Below are positions 16,908 through 24,847 of a stretch of DNA of 38,294 nt, in pieces (the first letter of the stretch is position 1; each line of letters begins with the position of its first letter). The notes beneath the pieces are model-generated. The model was not told where the DNA came from, made no database searches, and was given only the letters and a program-made list of their open reading frames with translations. Location: contig JAFWZX010000018.1 of the NCBI GenBank assembly GCA_017517275.1, positions 1 to 38,294 on the forward strand, written 5' to 3'. The DNA comes from Clostridia bacterium. GTDB lineage: Bacteria > Bacillota > Clostridia > UBA1212 > UBA1255. A program made the position numbers and the translations under genes.

Positions 16908-18142
16908 AATTTCGCCGCCTTAATAACATTATTTGCAGATATATCAACATCATTAGTACCCTGAGCAATTGCAGATGAGAATTTCATATATAAAGGATAT
17001 CTTCTGTTGTACATCTCTTCAAGAGCTCCTTTTTTCGAAAGAGGCCTTCCTTCACAGCATAAATCTTTTATATCACGCTGCATATAAATAATCTGACCGT
17101 TTTGGTATAAAGGATAATAATTTTCCTCTCTTGTTACAACACCGCCGCCGGTAGAAATTACAAGCCAGGACTTTTTACCGATTTCTGATACAACCTGCTG
17201 TTCAATAACACGAAAACCTTCCTCACCGTATTTTTCAAAAAGCACAGGAATCTTCTCACCGGCAAAAACTTCAATCTCATGGTCGAGATCAACAAAATCT
17301 CTGCCGAGAAGCTCCGCTACGCGTTTTCCCACCGTGGTTTTGCCGCAGCCCGGCATACCTACCAATACTATATTCTGGGAATTCACTGCAATTCTTTCTT
17401 CAATATATTCAATCTCTGAATCGTCAATTTTTGTATTAAGGAAGAATTCACAAGCTTTTTTCGCTTGAGCTACCAGCATAAGCAATCCATTCGCAACACG
17501 AATCCCCAACTGCTCTGCCTGGAAAAGTAACCTTGTTCGTTTAGGGTTGAAAATCATATCAAATACCCATTGCAAAGAAGTAAATATTGTTAAATCCACA
17601 GGTGATATGCCATTATTAGGATACATTCCCACAGGCGTTGTATTTATAATAATATCAGCATCTTTATGCTTTGATATATTCTCATAATTATTTTCACCTC
17701 TCCTGGAAATAGTAATTACCTCTCCGGCGCCCAAGTCTCTCATAGCTGTTTGCGCTGTAACGGAAGCTCCGCCGGAGCCTAAAATCAGCACTTTCTTATT
17801 TTTTATGTCTACACCGCTTTTATTTACCGTATAAACAATCCCGAAATAGTCAGTGTTGTACCCATATAACTTGCCGCCTTTGCGCACGACCGTGTTTACG
17901 GCGCCGATTCTGGTAGCTTCAGGTGAAATATAGTCCAGATATTGCATAACTGTTTTTTTGTACGGAATTGTAACGTTAAAAGCATCTACGTCACTGTTTT
18001 TAACAAAATTTTCCACCTGGTCTTCCGGTATTTCATATAGTTTGTACTCATAATCAGCCAGATAGCTATGTATTTGCGGTGAAAAGCTATGGCTTAATTT
18101 TTCGCCGATAAGACCTGTTTTTATATTTGTTGCGTGAATCAT
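16904..18142 (-). CDS. aroE-aroK: Shikimate dehydrogenase-shikimate kinase fusion
   Basis: A 412-residue bifunctional protein for steps 4 and 5. Residues 1-245 are AroE: the shikimate site SHSFSP (17-22), NVTIPYK with catalytic Lys62, NTD with Asp98, the NADP motif GSGGAS (122-127) and INTTPVGM. Residues 255-412 are AroK: Walker A GMPGCGKTT (262-270), DLDHEIE with Asp285 and Asp287, TGGGVV (331-336) and the lid with EGRPL. Both halves look complete, and a linker of only about 10 residues joins them. An AAGGAG site precedes the ATG. Upstream neighbour is pheA (18 bp). Confidence 0.95.
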   Translation of the reverse strand: MIHATNIKTGLIGEKLSHSFSPQIHSYLADYEYKLYEIPEDQVENFVKNSDVDAFNVTIPYKKTVMQYLDYISPEATRIGAVNTVVRKGGKLYGYNTDYFGIVYTVNKSGVDIKNKKVLILGSGGASVTAQTAMRDLGAGEVITISRRGENNYENISKHKDADIIINTTPVGMYPNNGISPVDLTIFTSLQWVFDMIFNPKRTRLLFQAEQLGIRVANGLLMLVAQAKKACEFFLNTKIDDSEIEYIEERIAVNSQNIVLVGMPGCGKTTVGKRVAELLGRDFVDLDHEIEVFAGEKIPVLFEKYGEEGFRVIEQQVVSEIGKKSWLVISTGGGVVTREENYYPLYQNGQIIYMQRDIKDLCCEGRPLSKKGALEEMYNRRYPLYMKFSSAIAQGTNDVDISANNVIKAAKL

Positions 18143-18160
18143 AATAGTGTCTCCTTACCA

Positions 18161-19333
18161 TCAGCCTACGTTTTCCGAGTAGCTTCCCAAAAAACGAAAA
18201 TCTTCGCATATTTTCTCAAGTTCAGAGATTACAGTGTAATACTTAGGAGAGTAAATTGATACGTCTATATCAAAGTAAAACATGAATTCAAAATCTCTGT
18301 CCGGAATCGGTCTTGATTCGAGTTTTGTCAGATTAATTCCATGGGCAAAGAAATGAGACAGTAAATTGAATAAGGCACCCGGCGTATTGGCAGTAACTGC
18401 CATAATTGTGGTCTTGTCTGCTCCGGGATAAATCTCAGGGTCTTTTGATATACAAATAAAGCGGGTGTAATTATTTCCCATATCCTGAACAGAGGCGGCT
18501 ATATTTTTGAGACCGTATAAAAGAGCACAATCTCTTGACGATAGCGCGGCAATTTCCTTTTTACCTGATTCCGCCACCATTTTCGCTGCAACGGCAGTAT
18601 TGGCACATACGTGAACCTTAATATCCGGATGATTTTTAAGAAAACCTGCGCACTGGTTAATAGCCTGTTCGTGCGAATATATATCTGTAATATCTTCTAT
18701 GGCAGTACCGGGAAGAACTAATAGATTGTGATCTACTTTGAGTCGATAAGACTTCACTATATGGAATTTGTGCGTTAAAATTAAATCGAAAATCTTAGTC
18801 ACAGATCCTGCCGTGCTGTTTTCTATCGGCAACACTCCGTAACGACATTCACCCTTCTCTACCGCATCAAACACGTCGGCAAAGGAGCGATAATATGATA
18901 TTTCAGGAAGGTCAAAAATTTTTTGTGTTGCAATCTGTGAATACGCGCCTTCTATTCCCTGACAGGCAACTTTAGCTGTCTCGGGAAATAACTTGGGAGT
19001 TGCTTCAATTGTTTCCTTAATTGATTGACACAAGGGACTTTGCCCGTTTATCAGACCCTGCTGATAAGATCTTGATAAACTAAACATATTTGTATAAAGC
19101 ACCTTTGCATACCCTCCGAACTCCTCTCCGGCAAGTGCGGAGATCTTTGTCAGGAGTTGTCTTTCTCTGTTGCTGTCAAGAACAGGCAGACCTCTTTGCC
19201 TTTTATACTCTGCCACACCGGCGGCTACCTCCATGCGTTTACAAAAAAGATCCACAAGCTGTCTGTCAATCTCGTCGATTTTTCCTCTGAGTTCCTCTAT
19301 TGAAATATCCTTTTGTTCCTCTTTTACTTCCAT
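18161..19333 (-). CDS. pheA: Bifunctional chorismate mutase-prephenate dehydratase (P-protein)
   Basis: This protein converts chorismate to prephenate and then to phenylpyruvate, the Phe branch. Of 390 residues, about 12-93 form an AroQ-class chorismate mutase helical domain (IDEIDRQLVDLFCKRMEV, KRQRGLPVLDSNRE). About 121-300 form the prephenate dehydratase domain (GIEGAYSQIA, LPIENSTAGSV, NNYTRF). About 307-385 form the ACT domain with GALFNLL (319-325) and ESRP (339-342), the motifs that bind Phe for feedback inhibition. It sits in the middle of the aro operon and has a GGGAG site. Confidence 0.95.
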   Translation of the reverse strand: MEVKEEQKDISIEELRGKIDEIDRQLVDLFCKRMEVAAGVAEYKRQRGLPVLDSNRERQLLTKISALAGEEFGGYAKVLYTNMFSLSRSYQQGLINGQSPLCQSIKETIEATPKLFPETAKVACQGIEGAYSQIATQKIFDLPEISYYRSFADVFDAVEKGECRYGVLPIENSTAGSVTKIFDLILTHKFHIVKSYRLKVDHNLLVLPGTAIEDITDIYSHEQAINQCAGFLKNHPDIKVHVCANTAVAAKMVAESGKKEIAALSSRDCALLYGLKNIAASVQDMGNNYTRFICISKDPEIYPGADKTTIMAVTANTPGALFNLLSHFFAHGINLTKLESRPIPDRDFEFMFYFDIDVSIYSPKYYTVISELEKICEDFRFLGSYSENVG

Positions 19334-19345
19334 TTTTTCTCCCTT

Positions 19346-20428
19346 TTAATCCAGAATTATATCACACAATGCAATGGCCGCCGCAGCTTCTACTACAGGT
19401 ACGGCTCTTGGCACGATGCAAGGATCATGTCTGCCTTTTATTGTCAATTTTACGTTCTCCTTATTTTTCAGAGATATTGTGTCCTGCTGTTTTGCAATAG
19501 ACGGAGTAGGTTTAAAGGCGGCTTTGAATAATACAGGCATTCCGTTTGTCATGCCGCCAATAACACCGCCGCAGTTGTTGGTTTTCGTCTTTACATTCTC
19601 ACCGTCATAATAAAAGGCATCATTGTTTTCACTGCCTTTTAGCCGAGCGCAGTCAATTCCGTTTCCAAACTCCACTGCTTTTACTGCAGGAATTGAATAT
19701 AACGCGGAGGCAATACGGCCTTCTATACCTGCAAACATATGCTCTCCTAATCCCACAGGTAAATTGATTACGGCACATTCGACTATGCCGCCTACAGAAT
19801 CACCTTCAAGTCTTGCCGATTCTATAACTTCTTTCATTCTCTCTGCAACACTGTCTGAAATAGTCGGAAAATCCTTTTCTGCTATTTTATGTGCCATGTC
19901 TGCGTCAACATTTACCGAATTAAAAGCGTCATCCCGACAGTCTGCAATCGAATAAATATGAGCGAAGATTTTAATTCCCTTCTCCTCTAAATACTGCTTG
20001 CACAAGTATCCGGCAACACACATCAGAGCAGTCAACCTGCCTGAAAAATGACCACCTCCACGTAAATCAACGTTGCCTGAGTATTTCATCAAAGCCGCAT
20101 AGTCTGCGTGAGACGGTCTTGGTGTATCATAGATAAATGAATAATCTGAAGAATGTTGATTACTGTTGAAAATTGCAACCTCAATCGGTTCACCGTTTGT
20201 AGTATGCGTGTTCTCATCAACGCCTAACAGGAAAACAGGTTCATCCTTCTCTTTACGTTGAGTAGACCATTTATTGGTACCGGGAGCGCGTCTTTGCATG
20301 AATGCATATAGCGCCTTAGTATCGATGACCATTCCTTTGGGAAAGCCTTCTAATCTCATCGTGATTTTCTCATCATGAGATCCGCCGTCTATATACAACT
20401 TCAAATTATTTCCATAAGGCACAGACAT
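19346..20428 (-). CDS. aroC: Chorismate synthase
   Basis: This enzyme makes chorismate from EPSP using reduced FMN. It has 360 residues, the normal length. Motif 3 (RHDPCIVPRAVPVVEA) is canonical. Motifs 1 and 2 are divergent: GGSHDEKI instead of GESHG, and RPSHADY with LRGGGHFSGRLTA instead of the usual GGGRSSAR-type loop. The key His residues are kept, so I expect activity. This looks like the clostridial branch of the family. The ATG overlaps the aroA stop by one base (TAATG). Confidence 0.93.
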   Translation of the reverse strand: MSVPYGNNLKLYIDGGSHDEKITMRLEGFPKGMVIDTKALYAFMQRRAPGTNKWSTQRKEKDEPVFLLGVDENTHTTNGEPIEVAIFNSNQHSSDYSFIYDTPRPSHADYAALMKYSGNVDLRGGGHFSGRLTALMCVAGYLCKQYLEEKGIKIFAHIYSIADCRDDAFNSVNVDADMAHKIAEKDFPTISDSVAERMKEVIESARLEGDSVGGIVECAVINLPVGLGEHMFAGIEGRIASALYSIPAVKAVEFGNGIDCARLKGSENNDAFYYDGENVKTKTNNCGGVIGGMTNGMPVLFKAAFKPTPSIAKQQDTISLKNKENVKLTIKGRHDPCIVPRAVPVVEAAAAIALCDIILD

Positions 20429-21750
20429 TACTTTTCCTCCTCTTTGTTTGTTAGTGTATGGTAATCCTCCCAGAAGAGCGGGTAGGATTTATTAACAGCC
20501 TCGGCTCCGCTTATTTCCGTTTTCTTCAGGCAGCAGGTAGCGGCAATTGCCGCGCTCATAGCAATTCTGTGATCATTGTGAGAAGAGATTCTTACTACCT
20601 CGTCCGGCCCACCGGTAAGATTGCCGCAAACCATACGGCAGCAGCCTGCGTTACAAACTGTTTTTCCTGTACCGTTTATAATAAGTCCGTCTTCCGTTTC
20701 CTGACAATCTGCGCCAAAACCTGTTAACATATGGCAAATAGCTGCAAGTCTGTCACTTTCTTTAATCCGCAATCTGCCGGCAGCATATATTACGGTCTGC
20801 CCCACAGCAACCGCTGCTGCAATAGATAAAATCGGTACCAAATCAGGTATCTGAGAAGCATCTATCCTCGTACCGAAAACAGTAGACGGCCACGCTGTTA
20901 CAGTATTCTCCTCTATGTCAATCTTAGCCCCGGCTTCTCTTAAAACGTTAATTATCGCTTTATCACCCTGCTTACTGTTAATGTCAATATCTGTAATTTT
21001 CACCGGATATTTGCCAATCACTCCCGCGGTAATAAAAAAAGCTGCGTTCGACCAATCTCCTTTTGCGTCTATTGTCTTTGGTGATAATAAAGGAGCTGTC
21101 ATAGGTACTTCGTATACGTCTTTAGTTTTCACAACATTGCAGCCAAACTCTGAAAGAGCCGCCGTCGTCATTTCTATATATGGCAGGCTATGAATCTGTC
21201 CTGTTACAGTCACTGTACCTCCGCACGCAGAAAGCATAAAAAGAAGGCCGCTTATAAACTGTGAAGACACGTCTCCGGCAATAGAAAAAGTTCCGCCGTG
21301 AACTTTGCCTGAAACGTATAAAATATTCCCCTCCTGAGTTATTACAGCTCCGTTTTGCTCCAAAACTTCCTTCAAAGGCGACAAAGGGCGGTTGGACAGA
21401 CGACCTTCCATAATAAATCTGCATTTTATCCCAAGTCCGCAAACAATAGGAAGCAGGAAACGTAACGTGGATCCTGATTCACCGGGAAGCAACGTGATTT
21501 CTTCTTCGGGTACTCGGCAAATAGGCTTTACGTGAAAATATCCGTTCTCATACGTTATGTCAGCCCCTAACGCCGATAAACATTTTTGAGTGGCTTCTAT
21601 GTCCGCATTTATCTCACTGCAAGCAATCGACGTATCAGTATTTGCAAGGCTCGCACAGATAAGAAGTCTGTGAACTTCTGATTTCGATGCAATTGCTTTT
21701 ACTTCCCCTTTAAGTGACGGAGCATGTAACGTTATTGTCATTCTGTCCAC
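20428..21750 (-). CDS. aroA: EPSP synthase (3-phosphoshikimate 1-carboxyvinyltransferase)
   Basis: This enzyme adds enolpyruvate from PEP to shikimate-3-phosphate. It has 440 residues. Visible motifs are SKSEVHRLLICASLA near the N-terminus, the PEP-binding loop LPGESGSTLRFLLP, the SSQFISGLL region, and RIKESDRL in the C-terminal half, followed by SHNDHRIAMSAAIA. The loop residues are compatible with a normal, not a known insensitive, type, but the class was not worked out. The start codon lies inside aroB (13 bp overlap). Confidence 0.95.
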   Translation of the reverse strand: MDRMTITLHAPSLKGEVKAIASKSEVHRLLICASLANTDTSIACSEINADIEATQKCLSALGADITYENGYFHVKPICRVPEEEITLLPGESGSTLRFLLPIVCGLGIKCRFIMEGRLSNRPLSPLKEVLEQNGAVITQEGNILYVSGKVHGGTFSIAGDVSSQFISGLLFMLSACGGTVTVTGQIHSLPYIEMTTAALSEFGCNVVKTKDVYEVPMTAPLLSPKTIDAKGDWSNAAFFITAGVIGKYPVKITDIDINSKQGDKAIINVLREAGAKIDIEENTVTAWPSTVFGTRIDASQIPDLVPILSIAAAVAVGQTVIYAAGRLRIKESDRLAAICHMLTGFGADCQETEDGLIINGTGKTVCNAGCCRMVCGNLTGGPDEVVRISSHNDHRIAMSAAIAATCCLKKTEISGAEAVNKSYPLFWEDYHTLTNKEEEK

Positions 21751-22790
21751 ACTCCCTTTATCAATTCATTGAGTTGGAAAATAGATATTTTTTGAAGAGT
21801 ACTTTTACCTACGCCGGTAGGAAGCACTACCGTAATATAATCACCTTTCCTTTTCTTGTCATTAAGGGCTGCATCGCATAATTCCTGTGCAGTAATATCC
21901 GTCCATAACGGCAAATTGTTTTTAACAAGCAGTTCTTCCAGTATTTGCAAAGCGTCTTCTGTGCATAGGCCGGCCTTTATTGCAGCTTTGGTAATTAACA
22001 CCATGCCCACGGCAACAGCCCGCCCGTGTGGGATTTTATAATCTGATGCGCGCTCGATTCCGTGAGCCAGCGTGTGTCCGAAATTAAGAAATTGTCTTAC
22101 GCCAAGATCCTTCTCGTCTTCGTTTACTATGTCACGTTTCGCACAAACACAGATTTCTATTACGTCTGCATCGTCGTAAGTTCCTTTTAATATTTGCAGA
22201 AGTTCAGGTTTGTTTATCATACCGTATTTTATAACTTCTGCCATTCCGTCACTGTATATTTCACGAGGCAACGTTTGTAACGTATCCGGGTCGCAAATTA
22301 CTGCACTTGGTTGGTAAAAACTTCCTGCTAAATTTTTGCCTCCTTTAAGATCGATTGCCGTTTTGCCTCCCACCGAGGAGTCTACCATCGCAAGCAAAGA
22401 TGTTGGAATTTGTATGTACTGTATGCTTCTTAAAAAAGTTGCTGCAGCGAAACCTGCAAGGTCACCTACGACGCCACCTCCAAGAGCTACAATCATGTCA
22501 CTTCTTGTAAAATGTTTTTCCGCTAATTCTTCCCATAATCCGGCAAGAGTCGTAACGTTCTTAGAGCTTTCTCCGGCCGGGAAAATATATGTGTTTACGT
22601 CAAAGCCTTTATTAGTCAGTGAAGCAACCGCCTTTTCACCGTATAAAGGATACACGTTAGTATCACTGACTAACATAATCCTACAAGGTTTTTTAACCAG
22701 CCCTGAGACTATATTGCCACAGTCAGACAACAGCCCTCGTTCTATCATAATATGGTATTTTCTTGAAGCTTCTACAGTTATTATTTTCAT
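21738..22790 (-). CDS. aroB: 3-dehydroquinate synthase
   Basis: An NAD- and metal-dependent enzyme that cyclises DAHP to 3-dehydroquinate. It has 350 residues. The NAD site appears as ALGGGVVGDLAGFAAAT. The metal and substrate site includes PTSLLAMVDSSVGGKTAID, EVIKYGMI and the metal-ligand His in LNFGHTLAHGIE and HGRAVAVGM. The gene overlaps aroA by 13 bp and lies 4 bp after tyrA, so the three are translated from one tightly packed mRNA. Confidence 0.95.
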   Translation of the reverse strand: MKIITVEASRKYHIMIERGLLSDCGNIVSGLVKKPCRIMLVSDTNVYPLYGEKAVASLTNKGFDVNTYIFPAGESSKNVTTLAGLWEELAEKHFTRSDMIVALGGGVVGDLAGFAAATFLRSIQYIQIPTSLLAMVDSSVGGKTAIDLKGGKNLAGSFYQPSAVICDPDTLQTLPREIYSDGMAEVIKYGMINKPELLQILKGTYDDADVIEICVCAKRDIVNEDEKDLGVRQFLNFGHTLAHGIERASDYKIPHGRAVAVGMVLITKAAIKAGLCTEDALQILEELLVKNNLPLWTDITAQELCDAALNDKKRKGDYITVVLPTGVGKSTLQKISIFQLNELIKGVWTE

Positions 22791-22794
22791 TTTA

Positions 22795-23628
22795 TTACTT
22801 CCCGTCTACCTGTTCTTTAGCAATTCGCCCCTCTTTGAGAAGTTTTTGCAAGCCGTCTTTGTCATCATTATCCATTGCTGTTTTATATTCGTTAAGGGAC
22901 GTTATTATTAGGTCTAATTCGTGTATGAGATAATCTTTGTTGTCCATAAATAGCTCCGCCCACATTTTTTCATTAAGCCAGGCAACTCTGGTCATATCCT
23001 TGTACGAGCCGGCGGAGAATCCTCCGTGGAACTGTGCCGTTTCACTTTTGACGTAGGCATTCGACACTACGTGAGCAAGCTGGGAAGTAAAGGCAATCAT
23101 TTTGTCATGTTCCTCGGCTGTTGTTACAGATATCTCACCAAAACCCGCAGGTTTAAGCAGCTTCTTTATCTTTTCCAATAAAAGGATATCGTCATATTTG
23201 GGCGGTACGATTACCATAGGTGCTCCTTCAAAAAGATTGGATCGGCTATATTTTATGCCGGAAAATTGCGTTCCTGCCATGGGATGTCCACCTATAAACG
23301 TAAACCCGTATTTTTCTGCCAATCCAAAGCCCATCTTACAAATTCTTCTCTTAGTTCCGCACAAATCTATTACTACGCAGCTTTCAGAAAAAAGCTCTGC
23401 GTTTTCTTTCAGATATTCTTCGCAAGCTTCAGGATACAGAGCGATAAAAAGTAATTCAATTTTTTTTAGATCGTCTTTGCCCAATCTGTTGTCAATGATA
23501 CCTGCAAGCATGGCATACCCCAGTGTATTTTCATTTGTATCATAAGCCAACACCGTGTGGCCCTCTTGTTTATACGCCCTTGCCATCGAGCCTCCGATAA
23601 GCCCTAATCCTACTACACCTACGTTCAT
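22795..23628 (-). CDS. tyrA: Prephenate dehydrogenase without an ACT domain
   Basis: This enzyme oxidises prephenate to 4-hydroxyphenylpyruvate, the Tyr branch. It has 277 residues: an N-terminal Rossmann domain with GLGLIGGS (G7, G9, G12), the active-site region GGHPMAGTQFSGI, and a helical C-terminal domain ending at the stop. There is no room for the C-terminal ACT domain of the long Bacillus-type TyrA, so direct Tyr feedback through that domain is absent. The ATG overlaps the aroF stop by 4 bp. Confidence 0.93.
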   Translation of the reverse strand: MNVGVVGLGLIGGSMARAYKQEGHTVLAYDTNENTLGYAMLAGIIDNRLGKDDLKKIELLFIALYPEACEEYLKENAELFSESCVVIDLCGTKRRICKMGFGLAEKYGFTFIGGHPMAGTQFSGIKYSRSNLFEGAPMVIVPPKYDDILLLEKIKKLLKPAGFGEISVTTAEEHDKMIAFTSQLAHVVSNAYVKSETAQFHGGFSAGSYKDMTRVAWLNEKMWAELFMDNKDYLIHELDLIITSLNEYKTAMDNDDKDGLQKLLKEGRIAKEQVDGK

Positions 23629-24641
23629 TTTGCTACCGCCTGTCTTACCATATTAATCTTGCTCATCATTCTATCGAACTGCTCTGGTGTAAGAGACTGT
23701 GCCCCGTCGCACAAGGCTTTAAGAGGATCGTTGTGAACCTCCGTCATGATTCCGTCTGCGCCGGCTGCAACCGCTGCAAGAGCCATTGATTCTACGTATT
23801 TTGACGATCCTACAGCGTGACTCGGATCTACTATAACCGGCAGATGCGTTAATTCCTTTAATACAGGCACGGCTGAAAGGTCTAATGTATTCCTTGTATA
23901 TGTGTTATCGAAAGTTCTAATACCCCTTTCACAAAGAATAACGTTTTCATTACCACCGGACATAATATACTCAGCAGACATAAGAAGTTCTTTTAGAGTA
24001 TTGGCAAGGCCTCTTTTGAGCAGGATTGTCTTTTTGAGACGGCCTAACTCTTTTAGCAACTCAAAATTCTGCATATTTCTTGCTCCTACCTGTATTACGT
24101 CAATGTCCTCAAACAACTCAATATGAGTTATGCTGAGGATTTCTGTTATTATTGGTAATCCGGTCTCTTTTTTTGCCTCAAGCAAGAGTCGTATGCCTTC
24201 TGCACCCAAACCCTGAAAGTCATACGGTGACGTACGTGGCTTGAATGCGCCGCCTCGCAGCATTACGGCGCCGGCCTTTTTAACATCTCCGGCCACACTG
24301 ATAATCTGTTCTTTTGTTTCCACGGAGCATGGACCTGCAATCACGCCGAAACGGCCGCCGCCAAATGCAACTTTGCCTTCGGCATCAACCTTTACCACAC
24401 TGTCGTCCGGGTGGAATTTTCTGTTTGCACTCTTAAACGGATCAGATATACGTCTTACCGACTCTACCATCTCCAAACTTTTAACCAGTTCCTCATCGAC
24501 CTTTGATGTATCTCCTATAAGACCTATTACTGTCTCATAGCTTCCTCTTGATATGTGTACGTCCAGCCCCTGTGATGCAAGCCAGCCTGTAAAATTATTT
24601 AACTGAGCCTCTGTTGTGTTTTGTTTTAATATAACTATCAT
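23625..24641 (-). CDS. aroF: DAHP synthase, class I-beta with N-terminal regulatory domain
   Basis: The first gene of the operon and of the pathway. Residues 1-70 form a ferredoxin-like regulatory domain as in the Thermotoga enzyme, where Tyr and Phe bind to inhibit. The barrel has VIAGPCSVET, GGAFKPRTSPY, EILSITHIEL, QVGARNMQNF, LLKRGL and DPSHAVG. Total length is 338. An AGGAAG site lies before the ATG, about 20 nt after the attenuator terminator. Expression is predicted to be set by the leader-peptide attenuator at 24668-24794, while activity is probably controlled by the N-terminal domain. Confidence 0.95.
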   Translation of the reverse strand: MIVILKQNTTEAQLNNFTGWLASQGLDVHISRGSYETVIGLIGDTSKVDEELVKSLEMVESVRRISDPFKSANRKFHPDDSVVKVDAEGKVAFGGGRFGVIAGPCSVETKEQIISVAGDVKKAGAVMLRGGAFKPRTSPYDFQGLGAEGIRLLLEAKKETGLPIITEILSITHIELFEDIDVIQVGARNMQNFELLKELGRLKKTILLKRGLANTLKELLMSAEYIMSGGNENVILCERGIRTFDNTYTRNTLDLSAVPVLKELTHLPVIVDPSHAVGSSKYVESMALAAVAAGADGIMTEVHNDPLKALCDGAQSLTPEQFDRMMSKINMVRQAVAK

Positions 24642-24667
24642 TTGTACGCTTCCTTCTTTCCTTATAT

Positions 24668-24698
24668 AAAAAAAACGTTGCGGTTCTCACTGCAACGT
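24668..24698 (-). terminator. Attenuator terminator in the aro operon leader
   Basis: On the minus strand ACGTTGC pairs perfectly with GCAACGT (7 bp, 24698-24692 with 24681-24675). Inside the 10-nt loop GT/AC can pair around GAGA. It is followed at once by T7 (24674-24668). It lies between the leader peptide and aroF, so it ends transcription before the first structural gene unless it is disrupted. Confidence 0.85.
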
Positions 24699-24736
24699 CA
24701 TTAAATCATTTATTAAATCGTACACAGATGAAAACC
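24682..24736 (-). promoter_or_regulatory. Predicted antiterminator pairing in the aro leader
   Basis: The RNA segment right after the leader stop, GGUUUUCAUCUG (24736-24725), can pair with CAGUGAGAACC (24692-24682): nine pairs in a row including two G-U, a bulged C, then two more pairs. The second segment is the whole terminator loop plus one base of its 5' arm, so the two structures exclude each other. A ribosome at the stop codon would cover the first segment; one stalled on the Tyr/Phe codons would leave it free. Confidence 0.65.
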
Positions 24737-24737
24737 C

Positions 24738-24794
24738 TTATCTCGATAAGAATCTAAAATAATAGTATCCAACTGTAAATCGAATCATCGCCAT
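24738..24794 (-). CDS. Aromatic leader peptide of the aro attenuator
   Basis: An 18-codon ORF encoding MAMIRFTVGYYYFRFLSR. Six of 18 codons are aromatic (three Tyr in a row, three Phe) and none is Trp, matching the end products of the operon. TAAGGAG (24804-24810) lies nine nt before the ATG. The ORF ends one base before the predicted antiterminator segment. A 5-bp hairpin (CTTAT/ATAAG, 24737-24750) overlaps its end. The peptide itself probably has no function; translation speed through it reports the charging of tRNA-Tyr and tRNA-Phe. Confidence 0.85.
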   Translation of the reverse strand: MAMIRFTVGYYYFRFLSR

Positions 24795-24815
24795 AAGTTA
24801 AAACTCCTTACGCCG

Positions 24816-24847
24816 GTAAGTATATCACTTACTATTTGTTTGCGCAA
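24816..24847 (-). promoter_or_regulatory. Promoter and overlapping palindrome of the aro operon
   Basis: On the minus strand a -10 TATACT (24819-24824) follows a -35 TTGCGC (24842-24847) by 17 bp, inside the 3' end of the upstream permease gene. The -10 lies within a perfect 6-bp inverted repeat, GTAAGT-n5-ACTTAC (24816-24832), which could be an operator. Transcription would start near 24812, just ahead of the leader-peptide ribosome binding site. Confidence 0.65.

Noticed and set aside
24641..24832. T-box riboswitch upstream of aroF
   Set aside because: The leader is under 180 nt, fully taken up by a leader peptide and terminator, and shows no T-box core or specifier-loop layout.
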